Below, piece by piece: positions 21,814 through 31,507 of a DNA stretch of 64,000 nucleotides. This DNA is from Ceratothoa steindachneri (Eukaryota; Arthropoda; Malacostraca; Isopoda; Cymothoidae), in contig OZ018338.1 in assembly GCA_963969495.1 (NCBI GenBank), forward strand, positions 48,098,780-48,162,779. Reading direction: 5' to 3'. The notes beneath the pieces were generated by a model. That model ran no database searches and was not told where the DNA came from. It worked only from the letters and a program-made list of their open reading frames with translations. Position numbers and translations under genes: made by a program. The number at the start of each line of letters is the position of its first letter. Position 1 is the first letter of the stretch.

Positions 21814-24339
21814 TTATATTATACATATCATCTGAGTAATTTCTTCACTGAGTTCTCGATTAACCAGATCCTGCATCTTCCGGGTCCGTTCTTCAATGAC
21901 TTTGTTAATGGGAGTTATCCCTGCCTCTCTGTGCAGGTCTTCTTGGCGTCTTCTATCTCGCCTGTGTGTACCTGTGATTAGGTACATGTATTTATTTTGC
22001 ACTACTTGAATTCGCCTCTTTTGTGTTTTTGAGACCCAAGAGAGGGTGGAGGCGGGGTAAAGCAACGTAGATCTAACAAGGGCATTGTAGATCTTCTTCT
22101 TGTTGCTTTCACGTAGATTTTTGAACGTATATAGAGTTCTGACAGCGGCCGAGGCTCGAGAAATTCTTTGTCGATGTGCTTCTTGTACCCGGTAGAGGTG
22201 ATTTTCATGCCGAGTACATTGCATTCGTTGTTTTAGGGATAGCGAGTATCCCTCACTCTCACGTCTGCTCTTCTGGTGCGTCCAATGGGGACCACCTTGA
22301 ATTTCTCTTGGTAAGTTCTAATTTTCCATTGAGCCTCGTAGGTGTTTAGATTTTCGATTTCTATCGCTGTCATGCGATCTTGCTACGGTGCATTCCTCCA
22401 TGGAGATATGATTATCTGGGTGAGGGAAGAGGGGTACACAGGGGCTGGGACATCCGCGGTGTATATCGAGTAAAGGGTGGGGGACAGACACCCCTCAGTG
22501 AGCAAAAACTTTGGTCTGTCCGTGCACCCTAAACTGAAATACGCCGCCTTCTCCATAACGTAGTCACAGAGTTCTTTCCAAGTTCTCACTTATATCCAGC
22601 CGTAAGATCTTATACTGCATGACCCGCTGCCACACCTTGATTGCCATTTCCGTACTTCGCTTCTTTCTAATCCCGTATTGGCAAGGGTTGTAGAGGGAGT
22701 TCTCTTCCAGGTGAGACACCAGTCTGGTTGAGGATCTTCTTAAAGAGTTTCCCGCCAAATTCCAGAAGTGAAATTGGGCGGTAGCTCTCTCTCAACGTTG
22801 GGTCCTTTCCGTGCTTGGGCAAGAAGATCATCTTTCCCTTTTTGTAAGCATCTGGAAAGTACCCCGTATTCAGACATGCGTTGAATATTCGTCTCATTCA
22901 TTCGATGATGTTAGCTGGTGCGTTTTCGAAGTTTAGCTTCGTAAGCCCCGATTGGCCTGGGGCTTTTTGGCGGAATGAGCGGAGTGCGCCAAGAATCTCT
23001 TCTTCGGTGATCTCGGCGTCTCCGTCACGCAGTCTGTCAACCTGGTGGTGAGGATGCGTTATGTGTATTTCCGTGTTAAGCTTGTCTACGATGTTATTTT
23101 CAAACTCTGTCAAAATCTTCGTTTTCTTGTTTGGGTATACTGAAGATTTTTTCCCAATAACGCCTGAATATTATTTCGATGTTTCTGTCTTCTGTTTCAA
23201 TGGATCCATCTTCTTTTTGGATTTCCATTTTCTTCTTTTTTTTCCAGATGATCCTCTGAGACTTGTGACTTTCTTTCAAAAGTCTTTGGGGGATGTATCC
23301 GGTCGAGGCTTTCGATCGCATCGTCATATCGTCTCTGTTGTTGTTCGAGGATCAACTGGTTGAGCTCTTCTTTGATTTCTTTACTTCGTTGTAATGAGTC
23401 AACTGATGCATTTCTAATATTTATTTCGTAAAGTACTCTCAATTCTCTATAGAGTTCTTTCATATACCCAGGCATTCTGTATGTTGAGATGGTTTTATAC
23501 GGGGTTTTGCGGATTTAAGCCCTATCTGTATTTATAAGGTGTTCGTTGAGGTCGTCGAGTGCCTCGTCCATCTCATCGAGAATTGCCTCGTCCAGATTTG
23601 GTGGACGGTAGGCCTCGAGAAGACCCGCGTACCGTGCCCAGTCTGCTCTTCTGTAGTCGTTTCTGACTGGAGCTGGGACCTGTATAAGGTTCCTGTTGAT
23701 GGTAAGTAGGATCCCTATATGATAACTACATAGTACCTGGAATGGTTCCATGTAGTAATTGAATGGTAGCTGACGACTAGCCAAACAAATGTCTGGTTTT
23801 GTGGCACTTCTTCCTCGAATATAGGTAGGGAAGTCCGGGCCCATTCTCTGGAGCTTATTTCGGTCCATCATAGTCTCCAAGCACCTTCCAGTTACATTGA
23901 AGGACCTGTACATGGATTCCCGAGACCTGCTATTAAGATCCCCCATTAATATGGTGGGAGCTCTTCTGCCAAATAGGCCGGAGAGAGAATGAATAGGTAA
24001 ATATCCTCTCTCGGCGGCTGGTACCCGGTGGCGATAAACAGCTTACCTATATCGAGTTCGACCTCTATTGCAAGATAGGATTCTTCGAGGTTTCTTACTG
24101 GCTTGTACTTGATCCCTCTTTTGATGGCGATGGCGGCACCGTCGTACCGCTCTTGAGAGTAATTTGTGATTAACACGTCTTAGTTCCAGATCTTCATTTC
24201 GGAGCTACGTATCAATTCCATGCTCATAAATTAGGATGATATCTGCATCAATTTCTCTGAACAAATTTCCGTAAAGAGTTCTTTTCGCTCTCCAGCCGTT
24301 GGTGTTGACTTCCAGAATTCTTAGTGCGTTCCGTTCCAT
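21814..24339 (-). pseudogene. J8 ORF2: endonuclease and RT, broken
   Basis: Start ATG 24339. Endonuclease motifs are AAIAIKRGIKYKPVRN (24095-24150), GYQPPRE (near 24020), MGDLNSRSRES (23900-23946), SATKPDICLASRQLPF (23760-23830) and SYHIGILLTI, where the conserved Asp before His is Tyr (near 23710). Linker pieces lie at 22898-23475. RT fragments include ESYRPISLLEFGGKLF (22740-22800) and QYGIRKKRSTEMA (22640-22680). The frame then jumps to KVWQRVMQYKILRL, so the DVSKAFD catalytic segment is deleted. The YADD region is also lost near 22430. The C-terminal part (21814-22224) is open but ends early by a deletion after EEITQMI. Confidence 0.85.
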
Positions 24340-24805
24340 TGTGAAATGTATTTATCTGTGTTTTCCTTGCTCTTCTTTTTCTTTTTGGCCTGTGGGGCAG
24401 GTTTGGCGTGCCCAGGCTTTTCACTCTTCGGGGAAGGACTAGGAATTTTTGACTTACTCTTCGTCGCTCTAGTGCGCTTGCATGGGCTCTCATCACTATC
24501 CGAAGATGTGGTTTCCTCTTCTTCTTTATCCTCGTCTACTTCATAGTCTTCCTCTTCTAATTCCTCCGATGAGGGAGATTCAATTACTTTTTTCAATCCG
24601 GTCGCTTTCTCTTGGTTTTTTTTTATAACGCTACCCTTGAATGCCTTGGAGCATTCGGTATTAGCGGGCAGGATGATGGATGGATGGTAGGTTGTTGGCT
24701 TTTAGAAGTGCGTTTAGAACCTGGTTGTAGCATCCAGGTTTTACCGCATTTGCTACGTTTGCATGTGTAATGCAAATTAATATCTTGGCACTTAGGTTAT
24801 TTGAA

Positions 24806-24810
24806 AAGAC
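24806..24810. repeat. Left target duplication of CR1 copy 1
   Basis: AAGAC, repeated at 26124-26128. Comparison with uninterrupted J7 gag shows one copy at this site originally. Confidence 0.75.
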
Positions 24811-26123
24811 AACAACAACAACAAGGAAAAAAGGTACCCTAGGAGACCTTACGGTCCATTCAAAGAGGGTACCATTGGACTTGCAATCGAGCGGGCACAA
24901 GGCTGCTCAATTGTTTTGCGTCCCTAAACGGCCACTTTTCAAGACCTTGTCTAGTCTTGACTTGAACTGGTCAACAGATTCACTGTTGACAACTTCCACT
25001 GGAAGTGCGTTCCACTTACCGCAGATACTGTAGGTGAAAAAGTTTCCACACAGATTGCGGTTGTAACGCTTCAGTTCAAGTTTGAAGCCGTGATTGCGCG
25101 TTCTGTTCTCACTCAGTGTGAAAATATCCCGGTAGTCAACATTGTCGAACCCTCGAAGTATTTTGAAGACTTCGATGAGCTGACCACGCAGTCTACGGGT
25201 TTCCAGTGAGAACAGATCTAACTCCCTTAGTCTATCCTCATAACTTTTATGTCGGATAGAGGGAATCAGCTTGGTTGCCCTGGCTTGTACGCGTTCCAAT
25301 CTCGCGATGTCCTTTCGCAATGAAGGACTCCAAAATTGTACGGCATACTCTAGGTGCGGTCGGACAAGTGAGTTGTACAGGCACAGTACAATCTCCTGGT
25401 TCCGATAACCAAACTGGCGCTTAATATAGCCTAGCATCCATTGGGCCTTTTTCTCCGCCTCAATGCACTGTTTCGAGAACTTGAGGTCACTAGTGATTGT
25501 TACACCCAAGTCCTTCTCAGTGTCGGTGGATTCAATAGCAGTGCCCTTAAGGATATACTGAGATTGGGGGTTTCTGTGGCCGATATGCATCACTTTGCAT
25601 TTGCCCACGTTAAAAGGCATTTGCCACGTGTCCGACCACTCCCCAATCTTCCCAAGATCTTCCTGCAGGCGGGCAGTATTTCCATCCTTTGCAACGTTCA
25701 TACCAAGCTTGGTATCGTCGGCAAATTTGGAAATCTTCGCAACCATGTCACCGTCCATGTCGTTGACGTAGATGATAAATAGTAGTGGTCCCAGGACAGA
25801 ACCTTGAGGCACCCCGCTAGTAACGGGCACCCACTCAGAAGACTGTCCATTTACCACCACCCGTTGCCGTCTGCCACTTAGCCAGTTCTCGATCCAGCCG
25901 GCTACCTTTCCGTCTATGCCAAGCGCTCGCACTTTCCGGAGAAGGCGGCGGTGTGGTACCTTATCAAAGGCTTTCTGAAAGTCTAGGTAGACCACATCCA
26001 CCGCCTTGTCCCGATCGTGCTCACTGAAAACGAAGTGGAAGAATTCCACAAGGTTCGTCAGGCATGACCGTTGCCTTCGGAAGCCGTGCTGGGAACTCCT
26101 CAGTAGCAGGTTTGACTCTAAAT
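24811..26123 (-). mobile_element. CR1-like LINE copy 1, 5' truncated
   Basis: A 1.3-kb 3' piece of a CR1-like retrotransposon inserted into the gag of J8. The 3' end (left side) is a short TTG repeat in the element sense (AACAACAACAACAA on the plus strand). Two 3' UTR stem-loops are near 24833-24873 and 24880-24910. The reading frame that seems to begin at 26169 starts in J8 gag, not in CR1. Confidence 0.9.
24907..26123 (-). pseudogene. CR1-like ORF2 C-terminal half, open frame
   Basis: About 405 codons of CR1-type reverse transcriptase and C-terminal domain without a stop. Motifs in order are SYLESNLLLRSSQHGFRRQR, VYLDFQKAFDKVPH with the catalytic Asp, GVPQGSVLGPLLFIIYVND, and FADDTK with both catalytic Asp residues. 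Then come MPFNVGKCKVMHIG, LVRPHLEYAVQFWSP, RVQARATKLIP, LRELDLFSLETRRLRG and the CR1-typical C-terminus with NRTRNHGFKL, FFTY and WNALPVEVV. The endonuclease and RT fingers are missing by 5' truncation. It is closely similar to copy 2 (31508-34262), which indicates recent activity of this family. Confidence 0.9.
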
Positions 26124-26912
26124 AAGACCATCTGTCAGGGGGTTGCCATTGCTGAGGGCATCCCTTCACTTTTCTTCAGTGCTCGCGTAGGTTGTCGATT
26201 TTTTCTTTCTCTCCTCTTCTTCAATTTTCTTGATGATTTCTTTCCTTTTTGGGCAGTTAAGGACCATCGTCCGATGGGGTCCCTTACAATTCGTGCACTT
26301 TTATCTGTGCTATTTATTACAAGAGTCATATCGATGACCCTCTGAGGCGCATTTACTGCACCATGTCGTTCCTTTTTGTGGACAGTTGGCGGTGGTGTGT
26401 GCTTCGAGCTTATAGCATACGAAGCACATCTGGATGCTGTGATATTTTTCATGCTCAATATTGCAGCCTGAGATCCTCATGTTAAAAATAAAGAGTCCGT
26501 CCGTTGCCGCCTCGTGGGCCATTTCGGTGGTTTGAAACGTCAACTTGAAGACATGGGTGTGGTCACGGAATTTGGTCACTTCTCTGACCTTTGCCCATGT
26601 GTGATTCGTTTCAACTTCAGTCTTGATATCGGCGGGGGAGTTTTCCCCTACCCAGCTTCGGTAAGCCGAGATTGCTGGTGGGGTCTTAACTTCCATGTCG
26701 AGTGTCTTTAGGACATCGGCTCGTTCTTCGGATAGGAGCCGGTCTACGTCTTTATTTTCTCCGCATATTGCGATGAATCCGTTTGGGATCTCAATCAATT
26801 TCATGAGTGCGATCTTCAGGTTTGCGAATCAGGATTGGCATACCGTCTTTCTCTTCCGTGCTTTTTTGCCTGGTATGGCTTTTAGGGAAATCCTCTTAGG
26901 GAAGGCCTCTAT

Positions 26913-27714
26913 CGTCGCGGGCTTCTTCTCTCTTCTTTCTTGTTTTTTGTTCCTCTCTGTAAGAAATGTGTAGTTAATATGTAATTGGTGACAAAAGTGA
27001 TTTTAGAAGTTGTAAGGGAGGCAGAGCCGAGAGTGTGTTTGGAACGTCAAATGAGAAAAGCGCTCCCGTCCAATTTCCTGTTGGTCTCCCGCTCGGGTGG
27101 TGCCGGGATGATGGGTGATGATAGATGGGGGTGACTCTCGAGTGGGGACCTCAGAGGGTTGAGCTTGGTGAACTTGATGCATAGCGGTCGAATCAATGAC
27201 CTCTAAGTTTTTGCCACCCCCTCACGGGTACGTGCACCAAAACTGCATCCAACTACATAGAGGGGGGTGTGCTTCCCTCTATGATTCTTGTTGGGTCCCC
27301 CGGGCGATAAAGATCTCTCCTCCGTCCGGGACTCGCCGTTTTGCCCCAGATTCGAGAAAATTTCTGACTTGTGCTTCAGCTGTGGGATAGTCCTCAAACC
27401 AGTTTCCACGCAAGCCCTTAATTATGCCAGTCCAAGTGGCCGACATAGTTAAGACGAAATTAATGAAGGGCATTCATCCGAGCAGGTTCCCACGCAGGGC
27501 GGTGGACGGAAGCAATGAGGTGCTTAAGCCCTCATTTGATTTCGACACTCGCAGCGAAAAAATATATTAAATCTTTGCAGATCAACTGGGATCCTGATGA
27601 CTTCCAGGACAGTCGCGATCTTAGTTGGCGAGGCTCAAAAGTCCGTAAATTAAGCACGAGTATTTAAAATCGCTCTTCAGAAGGCAATGCTACGTAGTCG
27701 AATATTCGCCCAGG
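26913..27714 (-). other. 5' UTR of J8 with conserved stem-loop
   Basis: About 800 bp of non-coding leader. The conserved hairpin (CTTAATTATG pairing with CATAGTTAAG) is at 27417-27453. Blocks at 27100-27300 match the J7 leader. The 5' end is fixed by the target duplication of J8. Confidence 0.7.
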
Positions 27715-27725
27715 CTTTGCACCCT

Positions 27726-27872
27726 CCCACGCTTCTTTCTCTTTTCACCACTTGCCTAATTTCTCTATCTATCCCCACACACATCGTACTTCCCTACACA
27801 CACCTACACCTTTAACTTAATTGAAATTGTAACATTTAACTTAACTTAACTTAACTTAATTGAATTGAATTG
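27726..27872 (+). mobile_element. 3' tail of J7, separated by J8
   Basis: Continuation of the J7 3' UTR after the J8 insertion: a pyrimidine-rich stretch, then TTAAC repeats (27838-27858) and TTAATTGAATTGAATTG. TCTGACAATTTG follows immediately, the left end of the Penelope-like block. Confidence 0.85.
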
Positions 27873-28034
27873 TCTGACAATTTGTCGCTCCGATCTAGTT
27901 CTCTGACAAAGGAGGCAAAGGAAATGAAAGTTTGAAAACGTGCTTCTTTTAACGGCGGTCAACTCGGGGACGCAGAGATGTCGGGAGTATGGTTTCTGGC
28001 TGAAGTTGCAAGTTAATTGACGATTTATTCATTT

Positions 28035-28071
28035 GAATGATGACGCCTTTCGGCCATCCGCAATCTTCTGC
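28035..28071 (-). other. Hammerhead-like motif 3' of the Penelope ORF
   Basis: On the minus strand GAAGAT, a short spacer, then GGCCGAAAGGCGTC. It matches the layout of the motif at 10875-10920 and lies downstream of the GIY-YIG domain, where such motifs occur in Penelope-like elements. The core deviates from the hammerhead consensus, so activity is doubtful. Confidence 0.35.
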
Positions 28072-28099
28072 GATTTTGGAATCTCAGGATGATGAGCCT

Positions 28100-29370
28100 T
28101 GTCCTGATTCAGTTTTTCATAGTTAGGGTAGTGCCATGAGATTGGGCGTGTTTTTTAATCGCGCCATCTTGAAAGTGAGCTGTCAGTCGCCTTGACAGAG
28201 TTGTGGAGGTTACGCCGATGTACTTTTAATTGCGGTGTTCACAGTCACCGACTTTGCACGAATATTCGTACACGACGTTAGTTTCCTGGAGTTGGCTCGT
28301 TGGAGGAGGCAGCTGTTCTTCATGATGCAACTACTTGTTTTCTTGGTCTTGTAGTATATAATTAGATTAATAACCGTATTAGTCTCGGTTGAGGTTACGT
28401 TACGATGAAGTAAGACTTTGAGAGCCTTTTCGTCTTCACGGTAGCCGGTGTTCATATTGGCCTTTTAATAAAGGTCGATATTACTTTTCTTCGTAGTAGA
28501 CCTGACACCAGGGCCAACAGCCAAGTTCATTTTCTCTTTCATGATGGCGTCGATGGATTCTTGTGAGTAGCCGTTGTTAACGAGAACTGGGGGAAACCCT
28601 CTTAAGTTCGTAATCAACAGCCGTCCACGATGATGAATGAGAAATTACCCTGTTAACTAAGACATTAGAGACTGATCTTTTGTAACGTTTAGGACGCTCA
28701 GAAGAACCGTTTAAGCAGAAGCCCAAGTTCGTGGCCTTAACGTATACTTGGGTCAGAAATTTGGACTCCTGGGCACTTATGAGGATATCAAGGAAGGGAA
28801 GAGAACCTCATCTTTCGTTTCGTGGGGGAAATTCATACAAGAGTTGTTCTTGAATGTTTCAACTAGGCCGTTACTTGTTCGAGGTTATTTGTATTCAAAA
28901 TTATGTCATCGTTATAGCGCGCGTAGATGGGAGGCTTGGGCGCTATATTGCTCTTGAAAATCTTGTTCTCATCTGAGCCCATGTAAAAATTGGCAAAAAG
29001 GACGCCAAGGGGTGACCCCATCGCGATGCCATTGATTTGCACGTACATTTTCCCATCGGGGCCGTAGAACGGGGCTTCTTTTATGTATGCTTGGAGGAAC
29101 TGTCGAAATATGTCTTCGGGAATGATGAGTGTTAGAGCCTTCAGTATGGTAAATGAAATTGGTTATCAATTTGATGGTTTCATCAATGGGAACATTTGTG
29201 AATGGAGATTCTACGTCCATTGAAGTTAGTACGGTTGCTATTTGAGAACTCTGAAGGATATCTAGAAGAGTTGAAGAAGAGGGCAGCGTATAGTCTGATG
29301 TGTAGGGCACGATGATAGAGTTGAGAAGCAGACAAATTAAGAATAAGGATAAAAAGGGAAGATGAAGCAA
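28100..29370 (-). pseudogene. Penelope-like RT with GIY-YIG endonuclease, broken
   Basis: Reverse transcriptase of the Penelope group, which is related to telomerase RT, followed by a GIY-YIG nuclease domain. Motifs on the minus strand are SMDVESPFTNVPIDETI (near 29190-29240), INGIAMGSPLGVLFANFYMG (28975-29035), and YARYNDDI (28912-28935) where many family members have Val before DD. KFLTQVYVKATNLGFCLNGS is near 28690-28750. The C-terminal VVYEYSC..GDCEHRN..YIGVTSTTLSRRL region (28170-28265) has the conserved Cys-His and YIG motifs of the nuclease, with a TAA before KYIG. Several frameshifts occur. Confidence 0.85.
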
Positions 29371-29445
29371 GAAGAATAATGATAAAAATGGAAGATGAAG
29401 AAAGAAGAACCAGACGGGAAAGCGAACTAACGAAACCTGAGCTCC

Positions 29446-29706
29446 ATGCCCCTTAACGACCCCGCAAGGAAAATTTTATTCGAACCCCAGGGATCGAACC
29501 CAGACACGATCTCTCCGTGTACCTGGTTAAAGGAGAACTATGGGACCCATGCTCCCATCAATTATGCCCCACTGCAACAGGCCCCGGTAAGGAAAATGGT
29601 TTCCGAACAAATTAGATCGAACACAAACTCGATCTTCCAAGGTACCTTGTTAAAAGAGGAATATGGGACCCCCGCTCCCATCAATTATGTCCCACTGCAA
29701 TAGGCC
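29446..29706 (+). repeat. Two tandem copies of a coding-like ~126-bp unit
   Basis: Units 29460-29586 and 29582-29706 share TATGGGACCC, GCTCCCATCAATTATG and CCCACTGCAA. They are in one open frame from ATG 29446 and encode two about 42-residue repeats ending in APINY-PLQ. The product is unknown. The frame runs up to the gypsy RNase H remnant, so this may be part of an LTR element variant. Confidence 0.6.
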
Positions 29707-29963
29707 GCGCTTGCCATAAGGTTAAGTTTAAACTTAGTCAAGTACCATAAGAAGAGTAATTCGAGTAAGTTGAAATACCACTACTATTTAGTGACATATT
29801 GGGTAGACTCGATAACCCGAACGGCCGACTCAGGCGCGGTAAAGTATTGGTATTAGCGCACCATTTTAATATTACCTATATAAAAGGGGCCGACCATTGT
29901 ATGGCCGATTCGTTAAGTCGGAATCCTGTCGACGATTAAGGATCATGCCGACTATTGTTTTAT
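29707..29963 (+). pseudogene. Gmr1-like element scrap: RNase H C-terminus
   Basis: Non-autonomous remnant. Its last 80 bases (TATATAAAAGGGGCCGACC, then CATTGTATGGCCGA and CCTGTCGACGATTAA) match the end of the pol frame of the element at 46579-53639 (52577-52640). They encode YIKG..CMADSL.RNPVDD. Upstream sequence is degraded. Confidence 0.7.
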
Positions 29964-30164
29964 AAGAAGCACGTTTTCAAACTTCATTTTCCTTTGCCTC
30001 CTTTGCCAGAGAACTAGATCGGAGCGACAAATAGTCAGATTCAAGATTCAAGATAGTATAAAGTTAGAATGTGGAGAGAATTATAGGATAGATGATGATG
30101 GTATATTTATTTGAGAGAAAAAATAATAGTACAAATTAGCGTTACAAAAAATAGTTAATAGCGG

Positions 30165-31075
30165 TGGAGAGGAATGGTTACATAAAGCCTCCCGGAGGGC
30201 CAGGCGGACATATACCTTAAACTCTCCCCTCCCTTCTTGTGGAGAAAGCCGGAGAAGCGAGCCCCATGAGGAGAATCGTGGGAACGGTAGCCGGCGAATA
30301 ACAGTAACTACCTACCCTGTTTGATGTCCCCGCCGCTTAGGTAGTTGGAGCGACCATCTGTGTTAAGGCAACCACATAAGGCCCTTAAACGACGCTCTAA
30401 CGTTTCAATTACCTACGCGATCCATAAACCCGTGGTTATGTCACAAAAAAGCGGTGCCAGTCAAAAATAAACGCCAAGGAGTGTAGCGGTTGAGGTTCTC
30501 GCTAATTAACAAGCCAACTTGGGCACCTCAGTGCCAACCTATGCACTTCTCGCTTTCCCAGATGCGAACTCACCATTCGCGCTCCCCTCTGCAGCCTTTC
30601 CGCTTTCACCTTAGATGGGGCGGTGGTCCGCCTATAAATAAGCCTCTGAAAGAAAGAGAAAGGATTATTATTCTGTGAGAACGAGGTAGAATCAGTTCGT
30701 AAAGATCGATCCTTCAACCAGTCAAGATTATTCGGTGAGAAAGACATAAGGTCATTTCGTGGAGATCGATCCTTCCCCCCAGGGCCCAATTAACATAAAT
30801 CGAGTTTTGTATCGGTGCTATATCGAAGAATCCTTTACAGACTTAGAAGAAGTCTCACAGCTCAAGGTCTGTAAGAGTGAGAGGAGAATAACCAAGCCCC
30901 AACGAGGTTCCGTTCGTTAATTACGGTAAAAATCGGCGTTAAAGAATAAGACACTAAGAGGCTTCAAGATTATTTAGAAGAGGACTCTTGGAGCGAAGAG
31001 CACCGTAACACTGTCTTCTTAACGTAACCGGAGGCAAATTTGCAATAAGAAGTTGACCTCGCCCAACCTCGCTTC
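30165..31075 (+). mobile_element. Gmr1-like LTR fragment
   Basis: About 910 bp that match 46579 to about 47563, the left part of the 5' LTR of the element below, including the TATAAATA box (30633-30640). The element interior and the second LTR are absent and the right end runs into the J9 endonuclease. It shows that the long LTR form is the original one. No gene lies here. Confidence 0.85.
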
Positions 31076-31416
31076 CTACATCTGCCTCTCTACATCTTGC
31101 ATTGAGGTCTCCTGTTAGTATGGTTGAGGCCTGTCTACGAAAGAATTTGAGGAAATTTGGAGTTGGCAAATACGAGCGTCTTGGGGGCAGATATGCCCCA
31201 GCTATGACTAGATCTCCTGTGGTAATTTTTACTATTAGGGCCAGATACGACTCTTCTAAGTCCTTTACCTCTGTAAAGTGGATTCCAGTTTTTACGCCAA
31301 TTGCTACACCCTCGTACCTTCTTTTCTTATTATGTTTGAGTATGATATTCTTTTTCCTTACCAGCCGTTTACATTTAGTGTAAAGATTTTAATTTTTCGT
31401 TGGTACGTATCCATTT
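31076..31416 (-). pseudogene. J9 ORF2 start (endonuclease), broken
   Basis: Start ATG 31416, followed by KIFTLNVNGW and a TAA. The ILTGDLNARCREADVGS motif is near 31070-31115, where it is cut by the LTR. The RT is missing altogether. Confidence 0.75.
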
Positions 31417-31507
31417 TTATTTATTTGTTAGGGTCTCTTCCTGTCTTCGTTTTTTTCCGGGCGGCCTGGGGAACGAGTGCGTCACTAGAGTCCTACACTA
31501 GGGGACT

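Larger units (their letters stand above)
24325..26912 (-). pseudogene. J8 ORF1 gag, start codon lost, split by CR1
   Basis: Gag equivalent to that of J7. The initiating ATG is ATA (26912-26910). The N-terminal domain (EIPNGFIAICGENKDV) is at 26700-26810 and the RRM-like region at 26480-26640. The first two knuckles are intact: CYKLEAHTTANC, then CSKCASEGHRYDSC (26310-26345). The third region follows at 26200-26300. CR1 interrupts at 26123/24811, between the SAMATP and NDLSAKIL segments. The C-terminal part at 24325-24810 holds LNALLKANNLPSI and an acidic/serine tail. Confidence 0.85.
21328..27714 (-). mobile_element. J8, full-length Jockey-like LINE, inserted in J7
   Basis: Minus-strand copy delimited on both sides by its 11-bp target duplication, so its true ends are known. 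The 5' end in the element sense is CCTGGGCGAATATTCG and the 3' end is the AATTG-repeat tail at 21328-21345. Without the CR1 insertion (24811-26123) and its duplication it is about 5.07 kb. It holds a 5' UTR of about 800 bp, gag, ORF2 and 3' UTR. J11 has the same 5' end, which supports this as the real element start. Confidence 0.9.
27873..30039 (-). mobile_element. Penelope-like block with 74-bp inverted ends
   Basis: The ends 27873-27946 and 29966-30039 are near-identical inverted repeats (TCTGAC-A/T-ATTTGTCGCTCC..GTGCTTC). Inside are a degraded Penelope-type RT and GIY-YIG domain on the minus strand (28100-29370), and to its right a gypsy-derived piece (29446-29963). J7 and J9 both end with their 3' tail at the outer edge of these inverted ends. 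It could be two Penelope-like ends in opposite orientation rather than a TIR transposon. Confidence 0.65.

Noticed and set aside
26124..26169. Apparent start codon at 26169 for the CR1 reverse transcriptase.
   Set aside because: The first codons are J8 gag sequence read in another frame. CR1 sequence begins only at 26123.
27873..30039. A classic DNA transposon with terminal inverted repeats.
   Set aside because: No transposase is present. The content is a Penelope-type RT with GIY-YIG plus a gypsy scrap, so the inverted ends more likely reflect opposed Penelope-like ends.
29940..30165. A telomere repeat, suggested by the TTAAC and AATTG repeats at 27838-27872 and similar tails.
   Set aside because: The repeats are short, vary between copies (AATTG, TTAAC, AATTGTAATTG) and always sit at LINE 3' ends. 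They do not match the TTAGG or TTAGGG repeats.
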